Shown here piece by piece: positions 51,335 to 60,900 of a stretch of DNA of 64,000 nt. The translations under genes and the position numbers were made by a program. Source of the stretch: Clostridiales bacterium (GTDB lineage Bacteria; Bacillota; Clostridia; Oscillospirales; Acutalibacteraceae); the NCBI GenBank assembly GCA_021199275.1, contig JAJQIJ010000001.1, positions 148,547 through 212,546 of the forward strand, given 5' to 3'. The notes beneath the pieces were generated by a model. The model did not search any database, had not been told where the DNA came from, and worked only from the letters and a program-made list of their open reading frames with translations. Position 1 is the first letter of the stretch, and each line of letters starts with the position of its first letter.

Positions 51335-51370
51335 CTGCCCTTGAAAAATCAAGGGCAGTTTTCCGTTTTC
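51335..51370 (+). terminator. Terminator of the micro-ORF transcript
   Basis: CTGCCCTTGA (51335-51344) and TCAAGGGCAG (51349-51358), perfect 10-bp arms, followed by TTTTCCGTTTTC. Confidence 0.85.
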
Positions 51371-51465
51371 AATAACTTAGTCTTGTGAAATGCCCGGCCA
51401 TACAGCCGGCACTTTTCTTTTTAATCAGCGGCTGTCACAATCTTACGCCGGGTGGGGCGCGCTGC
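51369..51465 (+). repeat. Palindrome-rich intergenic repeat, copy F
   Basis: AATAACTTAGTCTTGTGAAATGCCC, GGCCATACAGCCGG hairpin, TTTTTAATCAGCGG, CACAATCTTACGCCGGGTGGGG: the first half of the repeat family in reverse orientation to copies A and B, without the end segment. Confidence 0.7.
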
Positions 51466-51492
51466 TTTAAAACGGCACAGCTGACTTTTTCC

Positions 51493-51521
51493 TTGACAAT
51501 AATTTTTTTATATGATAATAT
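51493..51521 (+). promoter_or_regulatory. Promoter of the T-box/valS unit
   Basis: TTGACA (51493-51498), a 17-base spacer, TAATAT (51516-51521); GATAAT at 51514 is an alternative with 15-base spacing. Confidence 0.65.
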
Positions 51522-51529
51522 GTTCATTA

Positions 51530-51838
51530 AGGTTTTACGCCGTTTGGCGTAGCCGTTTTTTGAAATAATTAAAGGCTGTGAAAAAGAGGATTAGCCCGTC
51601 AGGAACTTTATGCCGCCCGTTAAATATTGATGTTTTATATTGTAAAACGGCGGCAGTTCAGAGATAAGCCGGTTGGTGAAAGGCTTAAAGTCAAGCGGGT
51701 GAAGGTAGCTTTGGAGCCTGCTGTGTGAAACCAAGTAGCTCGGCACGTTTTCCGCGTTAAGGATTTAAGCGGCGCTTTTGCGCAATTTGAGTGGTACCAC
51801 GGAACTATGCTTTCGCCTCATTGGGGCGGGGGCTTTTT
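51530..51838 (+). promoter_or_regulatory. T-box riboswitch controlling valS
   Basis: The conserved T-box sequence GAGTGGTACCACGG is at 51789-51802. Its UGGU bulge would pair with the ACCA end of uncharged tRNA, matching a discriminator A as in tRNA-Val. Upstream, CAGAGATAAGCC and GGTTGGTGAAAGGCTT are the stem I distal features. GTA at 51705-51707, in GAAGGTAGCTTTGGAGC, is the best candidate specifier codon (Val). The terminator is GCTTTCGCCTC/GGGGCGGGGGC then TTTTTT (51809-51838). Uncharged tRNA-Val would favour antitermination and valS expression. Confidence 0.88.
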
Positions 51839-51962
51839 TCTTTTAAGAGCCGCTTTAAACCACATTGAAAAATGCGCGCTTTCAAAGCACAAATCTTAGT
51901 CGGGCGCATGCCGCGGTTAATTGAGCGAGAGCCGTTATTTAATTTAGTTAAGGAGTCGTAAT

Positions 51963-54587
51963 ATGTCAAAAGAACTTGAAAAAAGCTATGACCCGGGCGC
52001 TATTGAAGCGCCGATTTATGATTTTTGGTGTAAAAACAATTATTTCCATGCCGAAGTCAACCCAGAAAAAAAGCCTTACACAATAGTTATTCCGCCGCCC
52101 AACATAACAGGCAAGCTGCACATGGGGCATGCGCTTGACAACACCCTGCAGGACATTATAATTCGTTTTAAAAGAATGCAGGGCTATGAAACCCTGTGGC
52201 TGCCCGGCACAGACCATGCGTCAATTGCCACAGAGGCAAAATTGGTTGAGGCGCTCAGGGCAGAGGGCCTTTCAAAAGAAGAAATCGGCAGAGACGAATT
52301 TCTGCGCCGTGCATGGGCGTGGAAAGACGAATATTCTGAGCGCATTATAGGGCAGCTTAAAAAAATCGGCTCTTCGTGCGACTGGGCACGGGAGCGCTTT
52401 ACGCTTGACGAAGGCTGTTCAGACGCAGTGGGCGAAGTGTTCGTAAATCTTTATAATAAGGGCCTTATTTACAAAGGGCGGCGCATGGTTAACTGGTGCC
52501 CGCATTGCATTACAACCATTTCAGACGCAGAGGTTGAATATGAAGACATTGCAGGCCATTTTTGGCATTTAAAATATCCGTTTGCAGATGGCAGCGGCTA
52601 TATTGAACTTGCCACCACGCGCCCCGAAACACTGCTGGGCGACACGGCTGTTGCGGTTAACCCCAATGATGAAAGGTATAAGGACTTAATAGGCAAAAAA
52701 CTTATTTTACCCATAGTTCACAGGGAAATTGAACTTATTGCAGACGAATATGTTGACGTTGAATTCGGCACGGGGGCTGTTAAAATTACGCCTGCGCATG
52801 ACCCTAACGACTATGAAGTCGGGCTGCGCCACTCTCTTGAAATTATTGACGTTATGACTGACGACGGGCATATTGCGCCGGGCTGGGGCAAATATTCCGG
52901 CATGGACAGATATGAATGCAGAAATGAAATAGTCAAAGATTTAGAAGCCGAAGGCGCTCTTATAAAAACAGAAGATTACAGCCATAATGTGGGCACCTGT
53001 TACCGCTGCCACACAACAATTGAGCCGCGGCTTTCAAACCAGTGGTTTGTAAAAATGCAGCCGCTTGCAGAACCTGCCGTAAAGGCGGTTAAAGACGGCA
53101 GGGTTAAATTTGTGCCGGAACGTTTTGCAAAAACATATTACCACTGGATGGAAAATATTAAAGACTGGTGCATTTCACGCCAGCTCTGGTGGGGGCACAG
53201 AATTCCAGCATATTACTGTGCAGACTGCGGTGAAATCACCGTACAGAAAGGCAAAGTAACAAAATGCAGCCATTGTGGCAGCACGAATATCAGGCAGGAC
53301 GAAGACACGCTGGACACATGGTTTTCTTCTGCACTTTGGCCTTTTTCCACATTGGGCTACCCGAAAAAAACGCCGGAATACGAATATTTTTACCCCACAA
53401 ACACGCTTGTTACGGGCTATGACATAATATTTTTCTGGGTTGCCAGAATGATTTTTTCAGCAATTGAACACACCGGCACGGTGCCGTTTGACACAGTTTT
53501 CATTCACGGAATAGTACGTGATTCCCAGGGCAGAAAAATGAGCAAATCACTGGGCAACGGCATTGACCCGCTTGATGTAATTGCCGAATACGGTGCAGAT
53601 GCACTGCGCTTTACGCTGGCAAACGGTAATTCGCCCGGCAATGACATGCGCTTTTCAGACGAAAAGGTTAAAGCCTCTGCCGGCTTTGCAAATAAGCTGT
53701 GGAATGCGGCGCGCTTTGTGCTTATGAATCTGGAAGACGGCTTTGAATACACGGCTCTGCCCCAGAATATGCGCCTTGAAGACAAATGGATTATAACGCG
53801 CCTAAACGCGGTTGCCGGTGAAGTAACCGAAAATATTGAAAAATTTGAGCTCGGCATAGCCATTTCAAAGCTTTACGATTTCCCGTGGTCTGTTTTCTGC
53901 GACTGGTATGTTGAAATTTCCAAAATAAGAATGCAAAACGCAGACATGGCAGACGAAGCAAAAAATATTCTGGTTTATGTTTTAACCGGCATAATTAAGC
54001 TGCTGCACCCGTTTATGCCGTTTATTACGGAAGCCATATATCAAGCACTGCCGCACGAATGCGAATCAATATGCATATCAAGCTGGGTTTCATATGACGA
54101 AAAGCTTGACTTCGCCGCCGAAGCTCAGGAATTTGAAAGGGTTATTGCCGCTGTGCGCGCTGTAAGAAACCGCAGAAATGAAATGAACATTAAACCGTCG
54201 CGTAAGGCAAATATTTTAATTGAAACAGATTTTACAGACACCTTTGAAAGCTGCATTTCAATAATTAAAAAGCTTGCCATGGCAAACGAAGTTATTGTTA
54301 AAAAAACAGCTGACGCACCGCAAAATTCAGTCGCCATTATAACCAATGACGCAAAAATATATATACCAATGTCTCAGCTTGTTGACTTTGCCGCTGAAAG
54401 GCAGCGCCTTGGCAAGGAAATCGCCGCGGCCGGCGACAAGCTTGAATTCATTGAAAAAAAGCTTGGTAATGAAAGCTTTGTAAATAAAGCGCCCGAAGCC
54501 GTTGTTCAAAAAAACCGCGCAGAAGCTAAAAAGCTTGCTGAAAAAATAAGAAACCTAAAAGCGGCCCTTGCAGAACTCAGCGAATAA
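51963..54587 (+). CDS. valS: Valine--tRNA ligase
   Basis: An 874-residue class I aminoacyl-tRNA synthetase. The HIGH motif appears as NITGKLHMGHALDN and KMSKS as GRKMSKSLGNGIDP. Between them lies the CP1 editing domain (ATTRPETLLGDTAVAVNP, with TPAHDPNDYEVG) that removes threonine from tRNA-Val. A zinc-like Cys pattern (CADCGEITV ... CSHCGS) is inside. The C-terminal coiled-coil arm (AAERQRLGKEIAAAGDKLEFIEKKLGN, in pieces) is also present. AAGGAG precedes ATG 51963. It is controlled by the T-box leader. Confidence 0.97.
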   Translation: MSKELEKSYDPGAIEAPIYDFWCKNNYFHAEVNPEKKPYTIVIPPPNITGKLHMGHALDNTLQDIIIRFKRMQGYETLWLPGTDHASIATEAKLVEALRAEGLSKEEIGRDEFLRRAWAWKDEYSERIIGQLKKIGSSCDWARERFTLDEGCSDAVGEVFVNLYNKGLIYKGRRMVNWCPHCITTISDAEVEYEDIAGHFWHLKYPFADGSGYIELATTRPETLLGDTAVAVNPNDERYKDLIGKKLILPIVHREIELIADEYVDVEFGTGAVKITPAHDPNDYEVGLRHSLEIIDVMTDDGHIAPGWGKYSGMDRYECRNEIVKDLEAEGALIKTEDYSHNVGTCYRCHTTIEPRLSNQWFVKMQPLAEPAVKAVKDGRVKFVPERFAKTYYHWMENIKDWCISRQLWWGHRIPAYYCADCGEITVQKGKVTKCSHCGSTNIRQDEDTLDTWFSSALWPFSTLGYPKKTPEYEYFYPTNTLVTGYDIIFFWVARMIFSAIEHTGTVPFDTVFIHGIVRDSQGRKMSKSLGNGIDPLDVIAEYGADALRFTLANGNSPGNDMRFSDEKVKASAGFANKLWNAARFVLMNLEDGFEYTALPQNMRLEDKWIITRLNAVAGEVTENIEKFELGIAISKLYDFPWSVFCDWYVEISKIRMQNADMADEAKNILVYVLTGIIKLLHPFMPFITEAIYQALPHECESICISSWVSYDEKLDFAAEAQEFERVIAAVRAVRNRRNEMNIKPSRKANILIETDFTDTFESCISIIKKLAMANEVIVKKTADAPQNSVAIITNDAKIYIPMSQLVDFAAERQRLGKEIAAAGDKLEFIEKKLGNESFVNKAPEAVVQKNRAEAKKLAEKIRNLKAALAELSE

Positions 54588-54596
54588 TCAGTTAAT

Positions 54597-55736
54597 ATGA
54601 ATTATAATGAAACTCTGTCTTTAATAAAAGATAAAGAAAAAAGCGGCATAAAGCCCGGCACCGGCAGAATAAAGCGGGCGCTCACCATGCTTGGCGAGCC
54701 GCAAAATAAAATAAAATGTGTGCACATAGCCGGCACAAACGGAAAGGGCAGCGTTGCAGCGGCAATTGCGGCGTCTCTTGCAGGCGGCGGCTTTCGCACG
54801 GGGCTATTCACTTCGCCATGGGTTATTGATTACAGGGAACAAATTCAGATAAACGGCGTTTTCATTTCAAAAGAAAATCTTACACGGCTTTTTAACAGCA
54901 TAAACACGGCATTTCCTGAACTTACTGAATTTGAAACGCTGACTGTGGCGGCTTTTGAATATTTTTTTGAGCAAAAAGCAGACTTTGCCGTTATTGAATG
55001 CGGCATGGGCGGCAGGCTTGACGCAACAAATGTTATAGCCTCGCCGCTTGTGTCAGTCATAACGGAAATTTCGCAAGACCACACTGACTTTCTGGGTGAC
55101 AGCGTGTTTGAAATTGCCGAAAATAAGGCCGGCATAATAAAGCAAAACAGCGTTGCGGTGCTTTACCCAAACGGCAGCGCCGGCAGTGTGTTTGAAAAAG
55201 TTTGCAAAGAAAACAACACCCGCCTTATTAAGGTGCCGGACATGGGCTCCTTTGCCGAAAATAACCGTGAAACGGCGCGGCTGTGCCTAAATGCCATGGG
55301 GCTTGACATTGAAGTTGAGCTGCCGCAGCTTCCCGCGCGGCTTGAAAAAATAGGCGAAAATGTTCTGCTTGACGGGTCGCACAATATATCTGCCGCCATG
55401 GCTCTTCGGCAATATTTGCAGCAGCACCAAATCAGTGCAGAGTCGGCGGTAATTTCAATGATGAAAGACAAAAAAGCTGACGAATACATAAAAATAATAG
55501 CCCCGTTTTGCAAAAAAATTTTCACCTGCAGCGCCGCTAACCCGCGGGCAATGGGCGCTGTTGAGCTTTGCAAAATTGCAGAAAAATATTGCAGCTGTGC
55601 AGCTGCCTGTGAAAGCCCCGGCGCTGCGCTTCGCTGCGCTATGAGCGGCGGCGGTTTTGTGCTGCTTTGCGGCTCGTTTTATCTTGCGCGCGAGCTGCGA
55701 AATGAACTTATTAAAGCCTGTGCCGAATCAAAATAA
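54597..55736 (+). CDS. folC: Folylpolyglutamate synthase / dihydrofolate synthase
   Basis: A 379-residue Mur-ligase-family protein that adds glutamate to (dihydro)folates. It has the P-loop HIAGTNGKGSVAAAI, the folate-loop TSPWVIDYREQIQING, EFETLTVAAFEYF, ECGMGGRLDATNV and SQDHTDFLGDSV, and DGSHNISAA in the C-terminal domain. It is at the short end for FolC (usually about 420-430), because of a smaller C-terminal domain. ATG 54597 lies 9 bases after valS, so the two are probably co-transcribed; the valS-folC order is common in Firmicutes. Confidence 0.93.
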   Translation: MNYNETLSLIKDKEKSGIKPGTGRIKRALTMLGEPQNKIKCVHIAGTNGKGSVAAAIAASLAGGGFRTGLFTSPWVIDYREQIQINGVFISKENLTRLFNSINTAFPELTEFETLTVAAFEYFFEQKADFAVIECGMGGRLDATNVIASPLVSVITEISQDHTDFLGDSVFEIAENKAGIIKQNSVAVLYPNGSAGSVFEKVCKENNTRLIKVPDMGSFAENNRETARLCLNAMGLDIEVELPQLPARLEKIGENVLLDGSHNISAAMALRQYLQQHQISAESAVISMMKDKKADEYIKIIAPFCKKIFTCSAANPRAMGAVELCKIAEKYCSCAAACESPGAALRCAMSGGGFVLLCGSFYLARELRNELIKACAESK

Positions 55737-55905
55737 ATCAGGCTGAAATGCCACCGCCCTATTTGCGGCGCTTTAAACTTTTTAATAAGTGCTCAGCAAT
55801 GCTTCACCGCGGGCAGTCGGGGCATGGGCTCGGCAAATTTAAAGTTTTTCAAGGCTTATTAAAAATAAATTTTTATATCCGACTGCATTTGATAAAATAT
55901 TTATA
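55737..55905. other. Intergenic, degenerate repeat-like sequence
   Basis: GAAATGCCACCGCCC then TTTGCGGCG and TTTAATAAGTGCTCAGCAATGC resemble worn parts of the dispersed repeat. No gene seen; a GATAAAATAT at 55891 could be a -10 but has no clear partner. Confidence 0.3.
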
Positions 55906-55939
55906 ACCGCTGTGCTATTATTTTGCACAGCGGTATTTT
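55906..55939 (+). terminator. Terminator downstream of folC
   Basis: ACCGCTGTGC (55906-55915) and GCACAGCGGT (55925-55934), perfect 10-bp arms, followed by ATTTTT. Confidence 0.85.
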
Positions 55940-55998
55940 TATGTGCTTTTTGAGCCGTTGCAGCTTGGGGCAAGCGGTAAAGCTTCGCCATTAGCTTT

Positions 55999-56083
55999 CT
56001 AAGCAGCGGCTATTGCAATTTCCCGCCGGTGGCGGCAGCGGCACCTCTTGCCACGTTGAATAACGGGCAAACCCTTATTGAAC
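55999..56083 (+). repeat. Palindrome-rich intergenic repeat, copy G
   Basis: CTAAGCAGCGGCTATTGCAATTTCCCGCCGG, then GGCGGCAGCGGCACCTC, and CACGTTGAATAACGGGCAAACCC then TTATTGAA. This is the second half of the family, reverse to copies A and B. It ends 55 bases before spoIIAA and may affect its promoter region. Confidence 0.7.
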
Positions 56084-56138
56084 GCTTAGCACAGCCCGGT
56101 GCTGCGAATGATAAAAAGAAAGGTAATGATTTTAGGTT

Positions 56139-56471
56139 ATGAACGTAACAATTGAATCAAGCGGCGATTTGATGATTGCATATCTTATAGGTGAATTAGA
56201 CCACCATTCGGCGGCGGAAATAAGGCTGAAAATAGATTCGGCAATCAGCTATAAAAAACCGAAATATTTAATTCTTGACTTTAAAAATATTTCTTTTATG
56301 GACTCAAGCGGCATAGGCCTTGTTATGGGCAGATACAGGCTGATACAAAATTATAAAGGTCAGCTTGAAATCCGAAACGTCACGCCGCAAACAAAAAAAA
56401 TTATGGAACTTGCCGGTCTTTCCCGCATTGCCGCCATTAATGAAAGAAAGGAAAAAAATTATGAGGAATGA
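56139..56471 (+). CDS. spoIIAA: Anti-sigma F factor antagonist
   Basis: A 110-residue STAS-domain protein. The phosphorylated serine region is FMDSSGIGLVMGRY, with S57 in the position of the Bacillus Ser58. When dephosphorylated it binds SpoIIAB and frees sigma F in the forespore. It begins the classical three-gene operon, overlapping spoIIAB by 11 bases. A sigma-H-type promoter is expected upstream; GCGAATGAT at about 56105 resembles its -10 but no clear -35 is seen. Confidence 0.95.
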   Translation: MNVTIESSGDLMIAYLIGELDHHSAAEIRLKIDSAISYKKPKYLILDFKNISFMDSSGIGLVMGRYRLIQNYKGQLEIRNVTPQTKKIMELAGLSRIAAINERKEKNYEE

Positions 56472-56895
56472 CAATGAATTCAGACTGACTGTTGACAGCA
56501 AAAGCATTAACGAGGGCTTTGCGCGCGTTGTTGTGTCGGCATTTGTAACTCCGCTTGACCCCACGCTTGAAGAGCTGTCTGACTTGAAAACGGCTGTTTC
56601 CGAAGCCGTGACAAACTGCATTGTGCACGGCTACAAAGAAAAATTCGGAAAAATTTACATAACCGGAAAAATAGACGGCGAAACCGTAAAAATTACCGTG
56701 CGCGACAGGGGCGCCGGCATTGCGGACATAAAAGAGGCCATGACCCCGCTTTTTACCACCGGCGAAGGAGACAGGGCGGGTCTTGGCTTTACCGTAATGC
56801 AGAATTTTTGCGACAAAATTTCGGTGCGTTCTAATTACGGCAAGGGGACAAGCGTAACGCTTATTAAAAAAATCGAAGGCAAGGCCAAATGGTAA
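56461..56895 (+). CDS. spoIIAB: Anti-sigma F factor / SpoIIAA kinase
   Basis: A 144-residue GHKL-fold serine kinase and anti-sigma factor. ATP-site motifs: DLKTAVSEAVTNCIVHGY (N box), VRDRGAGIADI (G1) and GDRAGLGFTVMQNF (G2). ATG 56461 is preceded by GAAAGGA inside spoIIAA. It holds sigma F inactive in the mother and predivisional cell and phosphorylates SpoIIAA. It overlaps sigF by 7 bases. Confidence 0.95.
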   Translation: MRNDNEFRLTVDSKSINEGFARVVVSAFVTPLDPTLEELSDLKTAVSEAVTNCIVHGYKEKFGKIYITGKIDGETVKITVRDRGAGIADIKEAMTPLFTTGEGDRAGLGFTVMQNFCDKISVRSNYGKGTSVTLIKKIEGKAKW

Positions 56896-57545
56896 AAGAA
56901 AAAAGAAATGAAATGATTGAACAAAACATAGCGCTTGTTCATTCAATAGCGGCGCGGTTTAAGGGCAGGGGATATGATTATGACGACTTGTTTCAGTCAG
57001 GCTGCGTGGGGCTGATTAAAGCGGTTGACAATTTTGACGAGTCGCGCGGTTTTTGCTTTTCAACCTATGCGGTGCCGGTGATAATGGGCGAAATAAAACG
57101 TCTTTTTCGCGACAACGGACAAATGAAAGTTTCGCGCAGCCTGCAGGAAAAGTCAGCCAGAGCAAAACGCTTGGGCGAGCTTTTTATGAAAAAAGAGCAG
57201 CGCGAGCCCACCGTTGGCGAACTGGCAGACATGCTTGGCTGCGACAGCTTTGAAACAGCCCAGATTTTAAACGTTATAAACCCGCTGCTTTCGCTTAGCG
57301 AATTTTATGAAGAGGATTCAAAGGAACTTGAAATTCCTTATGACGACACAGACGAAATGTTTGACAGAATTTCAGTTTCTCAAATAATGGAAAGCCTTGA
57401 CAATAATGAAAAAGTTCTTATAACAGAAAGATATTATAAAGGAAAAACCCAGGCGGAAACCGCCGCAGTGCTTGGAATTTCACAGGTGCAGGTTTCAAGA
57501 AAGGAAAAAGCAATACTTCAAAAAATGCGCCGAATGCTGTTGTAG
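56889..57545 (+). CDS. sigF: RNA polymerase sigma-F factor (forespore)
   Basis: A 218-residue sigma-70 family factor of the sporulation type. Region 2: YDYDDLFQSGCVGLIKAVDNFD and FSTYAVPVIMGEIKR. Region 3: REPTVGELADMLG. Region 4 helix-turn-helix: KTQAETAAVLGISQVQVSRKEKA (in pieces). As the third gene of spoIIA it is the first forespore sigma factor and shows the organism can form spores or descends from spore-formers. Sigma F and sigma G are similar; its position next to spoIIAB makes F the right name. Confidence 0.95.
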   Translation: MVKEKRNEMIEQNIALVHSIAARFKGRGYDYDDLFQSGCVGLIKAVDNFDESRGFCFSTYAVPVIMGEIKRLFRDNGQMKVSRSLQEKSARAKRLGELFMKKEQREPTVGELADMLGCDSFETAQILNVINPLLSLSEFYEEDSKELEIPYDDTDEMFDRISVSQIMESLDNNEKVLITERYYKGKTQAETAAVLGISQVQVSRKEKAILQKMRRMLL

Positions 57546-57633
57546 CCCTCGGCGTTTTTTTGTTTTAAACTCAAAAGAAATTAGTACGGTGCAAGCCCCT
57601 TGTTTTAAACCCTGCCGTGGGGCGCCTGCGCTG

Positions 57634-57666
57634 ATGCCTGCCATATTTAATGGCAGGCATATTTTT
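57634..57666 (+). terminator. Terminator of the spoIIA operon
   Basis: ATGCCTGCCAT (57634-57644) and ATGGCAGGCAT (57650-57660), perfect 11-bp arms, then ATTTTT. Confidence 0.85.
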
Positions 57667-57791
57667 ATGCGTTGTCATTATTTTAATGCCAATTTCAGAA
57701 AAAAAGAACGTAAAATTGATGTAATTTTGCGCCTTTTATTTTAACTGCAAATTTGCACAAGTTTATGTCGAAAAATTGTATAATTTGCATA

Positions 57792-57820
57792 TTGTGTCGA
57801 AACCTGTTGTATTGTATAAT
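57792..57820 (+). promoter_or_regulatory. Promoter of the large surface protein
   Basis: TTGTGT (57792-57797), a 17-base spacer, TATAAT (57815-57820), 116 bases before the start. A second TGTATAAT at 57777-57784, 36 bases earlier, with the preceding TGTCGAA duplicated (57766 and 57795), could be a tandem promoter. The leader is AT-rich. Confidence 0.6.
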
Positions 57821-57936
57821 TAGTTAAAGTATGTAAAATTTTAAAAATATATTAATAGCATATTAATATTTTACAAACAAACCTTGCGAAATCCTTTAAA
57901 TTTTCACATCAAATAAGAAATTTTGGGGGCATAATT

Positions 57937-60900
57937 ATGAATAACTCATTTGCGAGGCAGGCTGTTAAAAAAATGCTCAGCGTCTTATTGGGCGCGGCGA
58001 TTTTAGCGGCCTGCTTTTTTCCTGCCTTTTCAGCCTATGCAGACGACGGTGTTATAGGCGTTTGGGAAATTCAGATTTTCTATGAAGACGGCACCCTTGT
58101 GCCTGACACAGACGACGACGGAAACGATTTCATAGAATACATGACTGAAGGGGAAAAGAAGCAGTTTATTTATAATCTTGTTGACTGCACCGTGCCTGAC
58201 AACGGCTGGGTTGAATGGTCAAGCGACACCCCCACTGTGTGCGACGTAACCGAAGACGGCTTAGTCAGGGCTTTCGACTCGTCAAAGGGCGCGGCTGTAA
58301 GGCTGTGGCTTGACAATGAAGTTGCTTCTATTCCGCTTGTTGGCTCTGTGCTCTATTCCGCGCTTGAATCTGTTTTTTTCAATGATTATGTTGACCTTGA
58401 CACCATGGACACAGACGAAATAGTTGCCATTTTGGAAACTCTTTTCAGTTCAGACTCTTCTTACAGCTCATATTCAGACAGCCTTATTGAATCGCTGGAA
58501 GAATATTTAAATAAAATCAACACAACCATTACCGTTACGGTTTATGATTCAGACGGCACAGCGCTTGCAAGCGACAGCTTTGCGGTTTGCGTGCAGAAAA
58601 GCGAAGAGTGGTATGCAGATTTAATTCCAAACGGCACGCATATAACAAACAAATCGTCTTTGCCCACCACTGTTGCGGTTGATTCCACAGTGCAGCTCAC
58701 CGCCGTTACAACCCCGGTAAGGCTTAACATGGGTGTTGTTTACACGGTTAAAAATTCATCTATATTAACAACGGGCAAAACAGTCGCCACGGTAAACGAC
58801 AGCGGCCTTGTAACGTTTAAAAACACCGGCACGGTTACAATAGTTGTGTCGCCTGACACAGAGGGCTTTATAGAAAATATTTTAAAATATGTAAACTATT
58901 TATATACTCTTGAAAACACGGGCACCATTGATTCAGACACTATAGCGGGCGTTTTAATTGATTACATGGGGCTTGACATTAACCGAACTGTTCTTGCCGG
59001 CATAATTGACGCATGCTTTGTGGTTTACGATGTTGCAACAGATTCGGCCGACCCGGTGCAGATTACAGCCACAGCGGTTGAAATAATTGCAAACCTTATT
59101 TATTATTCCACCACCAATGATTCCATTACATTTACCGTTATAGAGGGCGTTCCGCTTACAGATTTCAACATAAGCGGCGCCACATCTGTGCAGGAAGGGT
59201 CTCAAATTCAGCTGGAAATCACGGACACAGAGCCGGACGCTGCCGACACAAGCGACATAACATGGTCTTCGAGCGACGAATCAATAGCTTATGTTGACCC
59301 GGAAACAGGCATTGTGACAGGGCGTGACGCGGGCGGCTCACTGGGCTCGCTTTCGTCTCAGACAGTGGAAATCACAGCCACCTCTGCTGCCAACAATGTT
59401 TCAAAAACAGTCACCATAACCGTAACAGGCAAAACGGGGAAATATCTTTCAGACGTGGGCATAACTGCCGAAAATGAAAACCCGAACATTGGCGACAGCC
59501 AGACCTTAAGCGCAAATATTTACCCGTCTCGCGTGTCGACGTCAAGCAATCTTTATATATACTGGGGCGTTGTCACGTCAGGCAGCGACGAAGATGATTA
59601 TGAATATGTCTGGGCAACAGACGACGCTGAAGAAGAGGGTGAAGACGGCAGCACCGTTACCGTCAGCGGCGCCGCCACAGACGGCATTGGCTCAATAACG
59701 ACTGACGGTGTGTACACCGCGCTTGCCGGCGGCACCTGCACAATTGCGTGCAGGGCAGTTACCGGCTATAATCTTACAAGCAGCAACTTTTACACCATTT
59801 CAGAAGCCATAGCCACCATTGACATTGAAAACGGCCAGCCTGTAAACAGTATTTCACTTGAAGCAACAGGCCTTGTAAGCAGCACGGCGCTGACAAGTTC
59901 GTTGTCGCTTAGCAGCCAGGACGTTGAAATAGAGGGCGTCACCCACCACTATGCAACCGTTACAATTCCTGTGGGTATTGCATATTATTCAAACGGCTGC
60001 ACGGTAAGCGCCACTATTAACCCAGACGACGCTACAAACAAAAACCTTGTTTGGTATCTTGACGGCGCCGGGGCAGATAATTTCTATTTGACAAATCAGG
60101 ACGACGAAGCGGGCACAGTCGAAGTCAGAATGTCTGCCGGCGCGGAAACTGCGGGCAGCGTAAATGTTTACTGCATGTCTGAAGACGGCGAAGTAAAAAG
60201 CGATATTTTAACCGTAACCGTTACACGCAACAGCGCCACGGGCAATACAATTGACGGCGGCGACACTTCGCTTACCATTTATACCACGCTTGACATGACC
60301 CACACAATGACCTTCAGCGGCTCGTGGACAGGCACTGCTTACGCCTGCTATGGTGCAAACTGGTATTCGAGCGACGAAGATGTTTTAAGCGTTCAAGACG
60401 TTGACGACGACGGCAACGCCATTATATACGGCGAAGATGTGGGCGTTGCAACTCTTTACTGCGTTTCGACTGACGGGTATATACTTGACTCTGTTCAGGT
60501 TACCGTATACCCTGACAAGAGCGTGCTGCAATCAATAGTTGATTTGTGCGAAAAAACCGTAATAGTAAGGACAAGCACCAACACAACAGATTACCAGACA
60601 TATATGCGTTACCTTGACTATGCATATTACCTGCTTGAAGACGTTTCGCTGCCTTCGCAGGCAACGGTTGACACATGGGCGCAAAATTTGCTTTATATTT
60701 TCTATAAGCTGGGTGGTTTCATTTCGCTGAGCGGCATTTATGTGCTTGACGAAGACGGCAATGTTGCCGGCGACTATATCAGCGTTGACGTTACAACCAC
60801 AAGCTATAAAAAGACAAGCTATGATTTGGGCTACAGGCTCAACCCGCAAAACTGCATGTACAGCAGCTTAAAATGGACTTCAAGCAGCAGCGATGTCACG

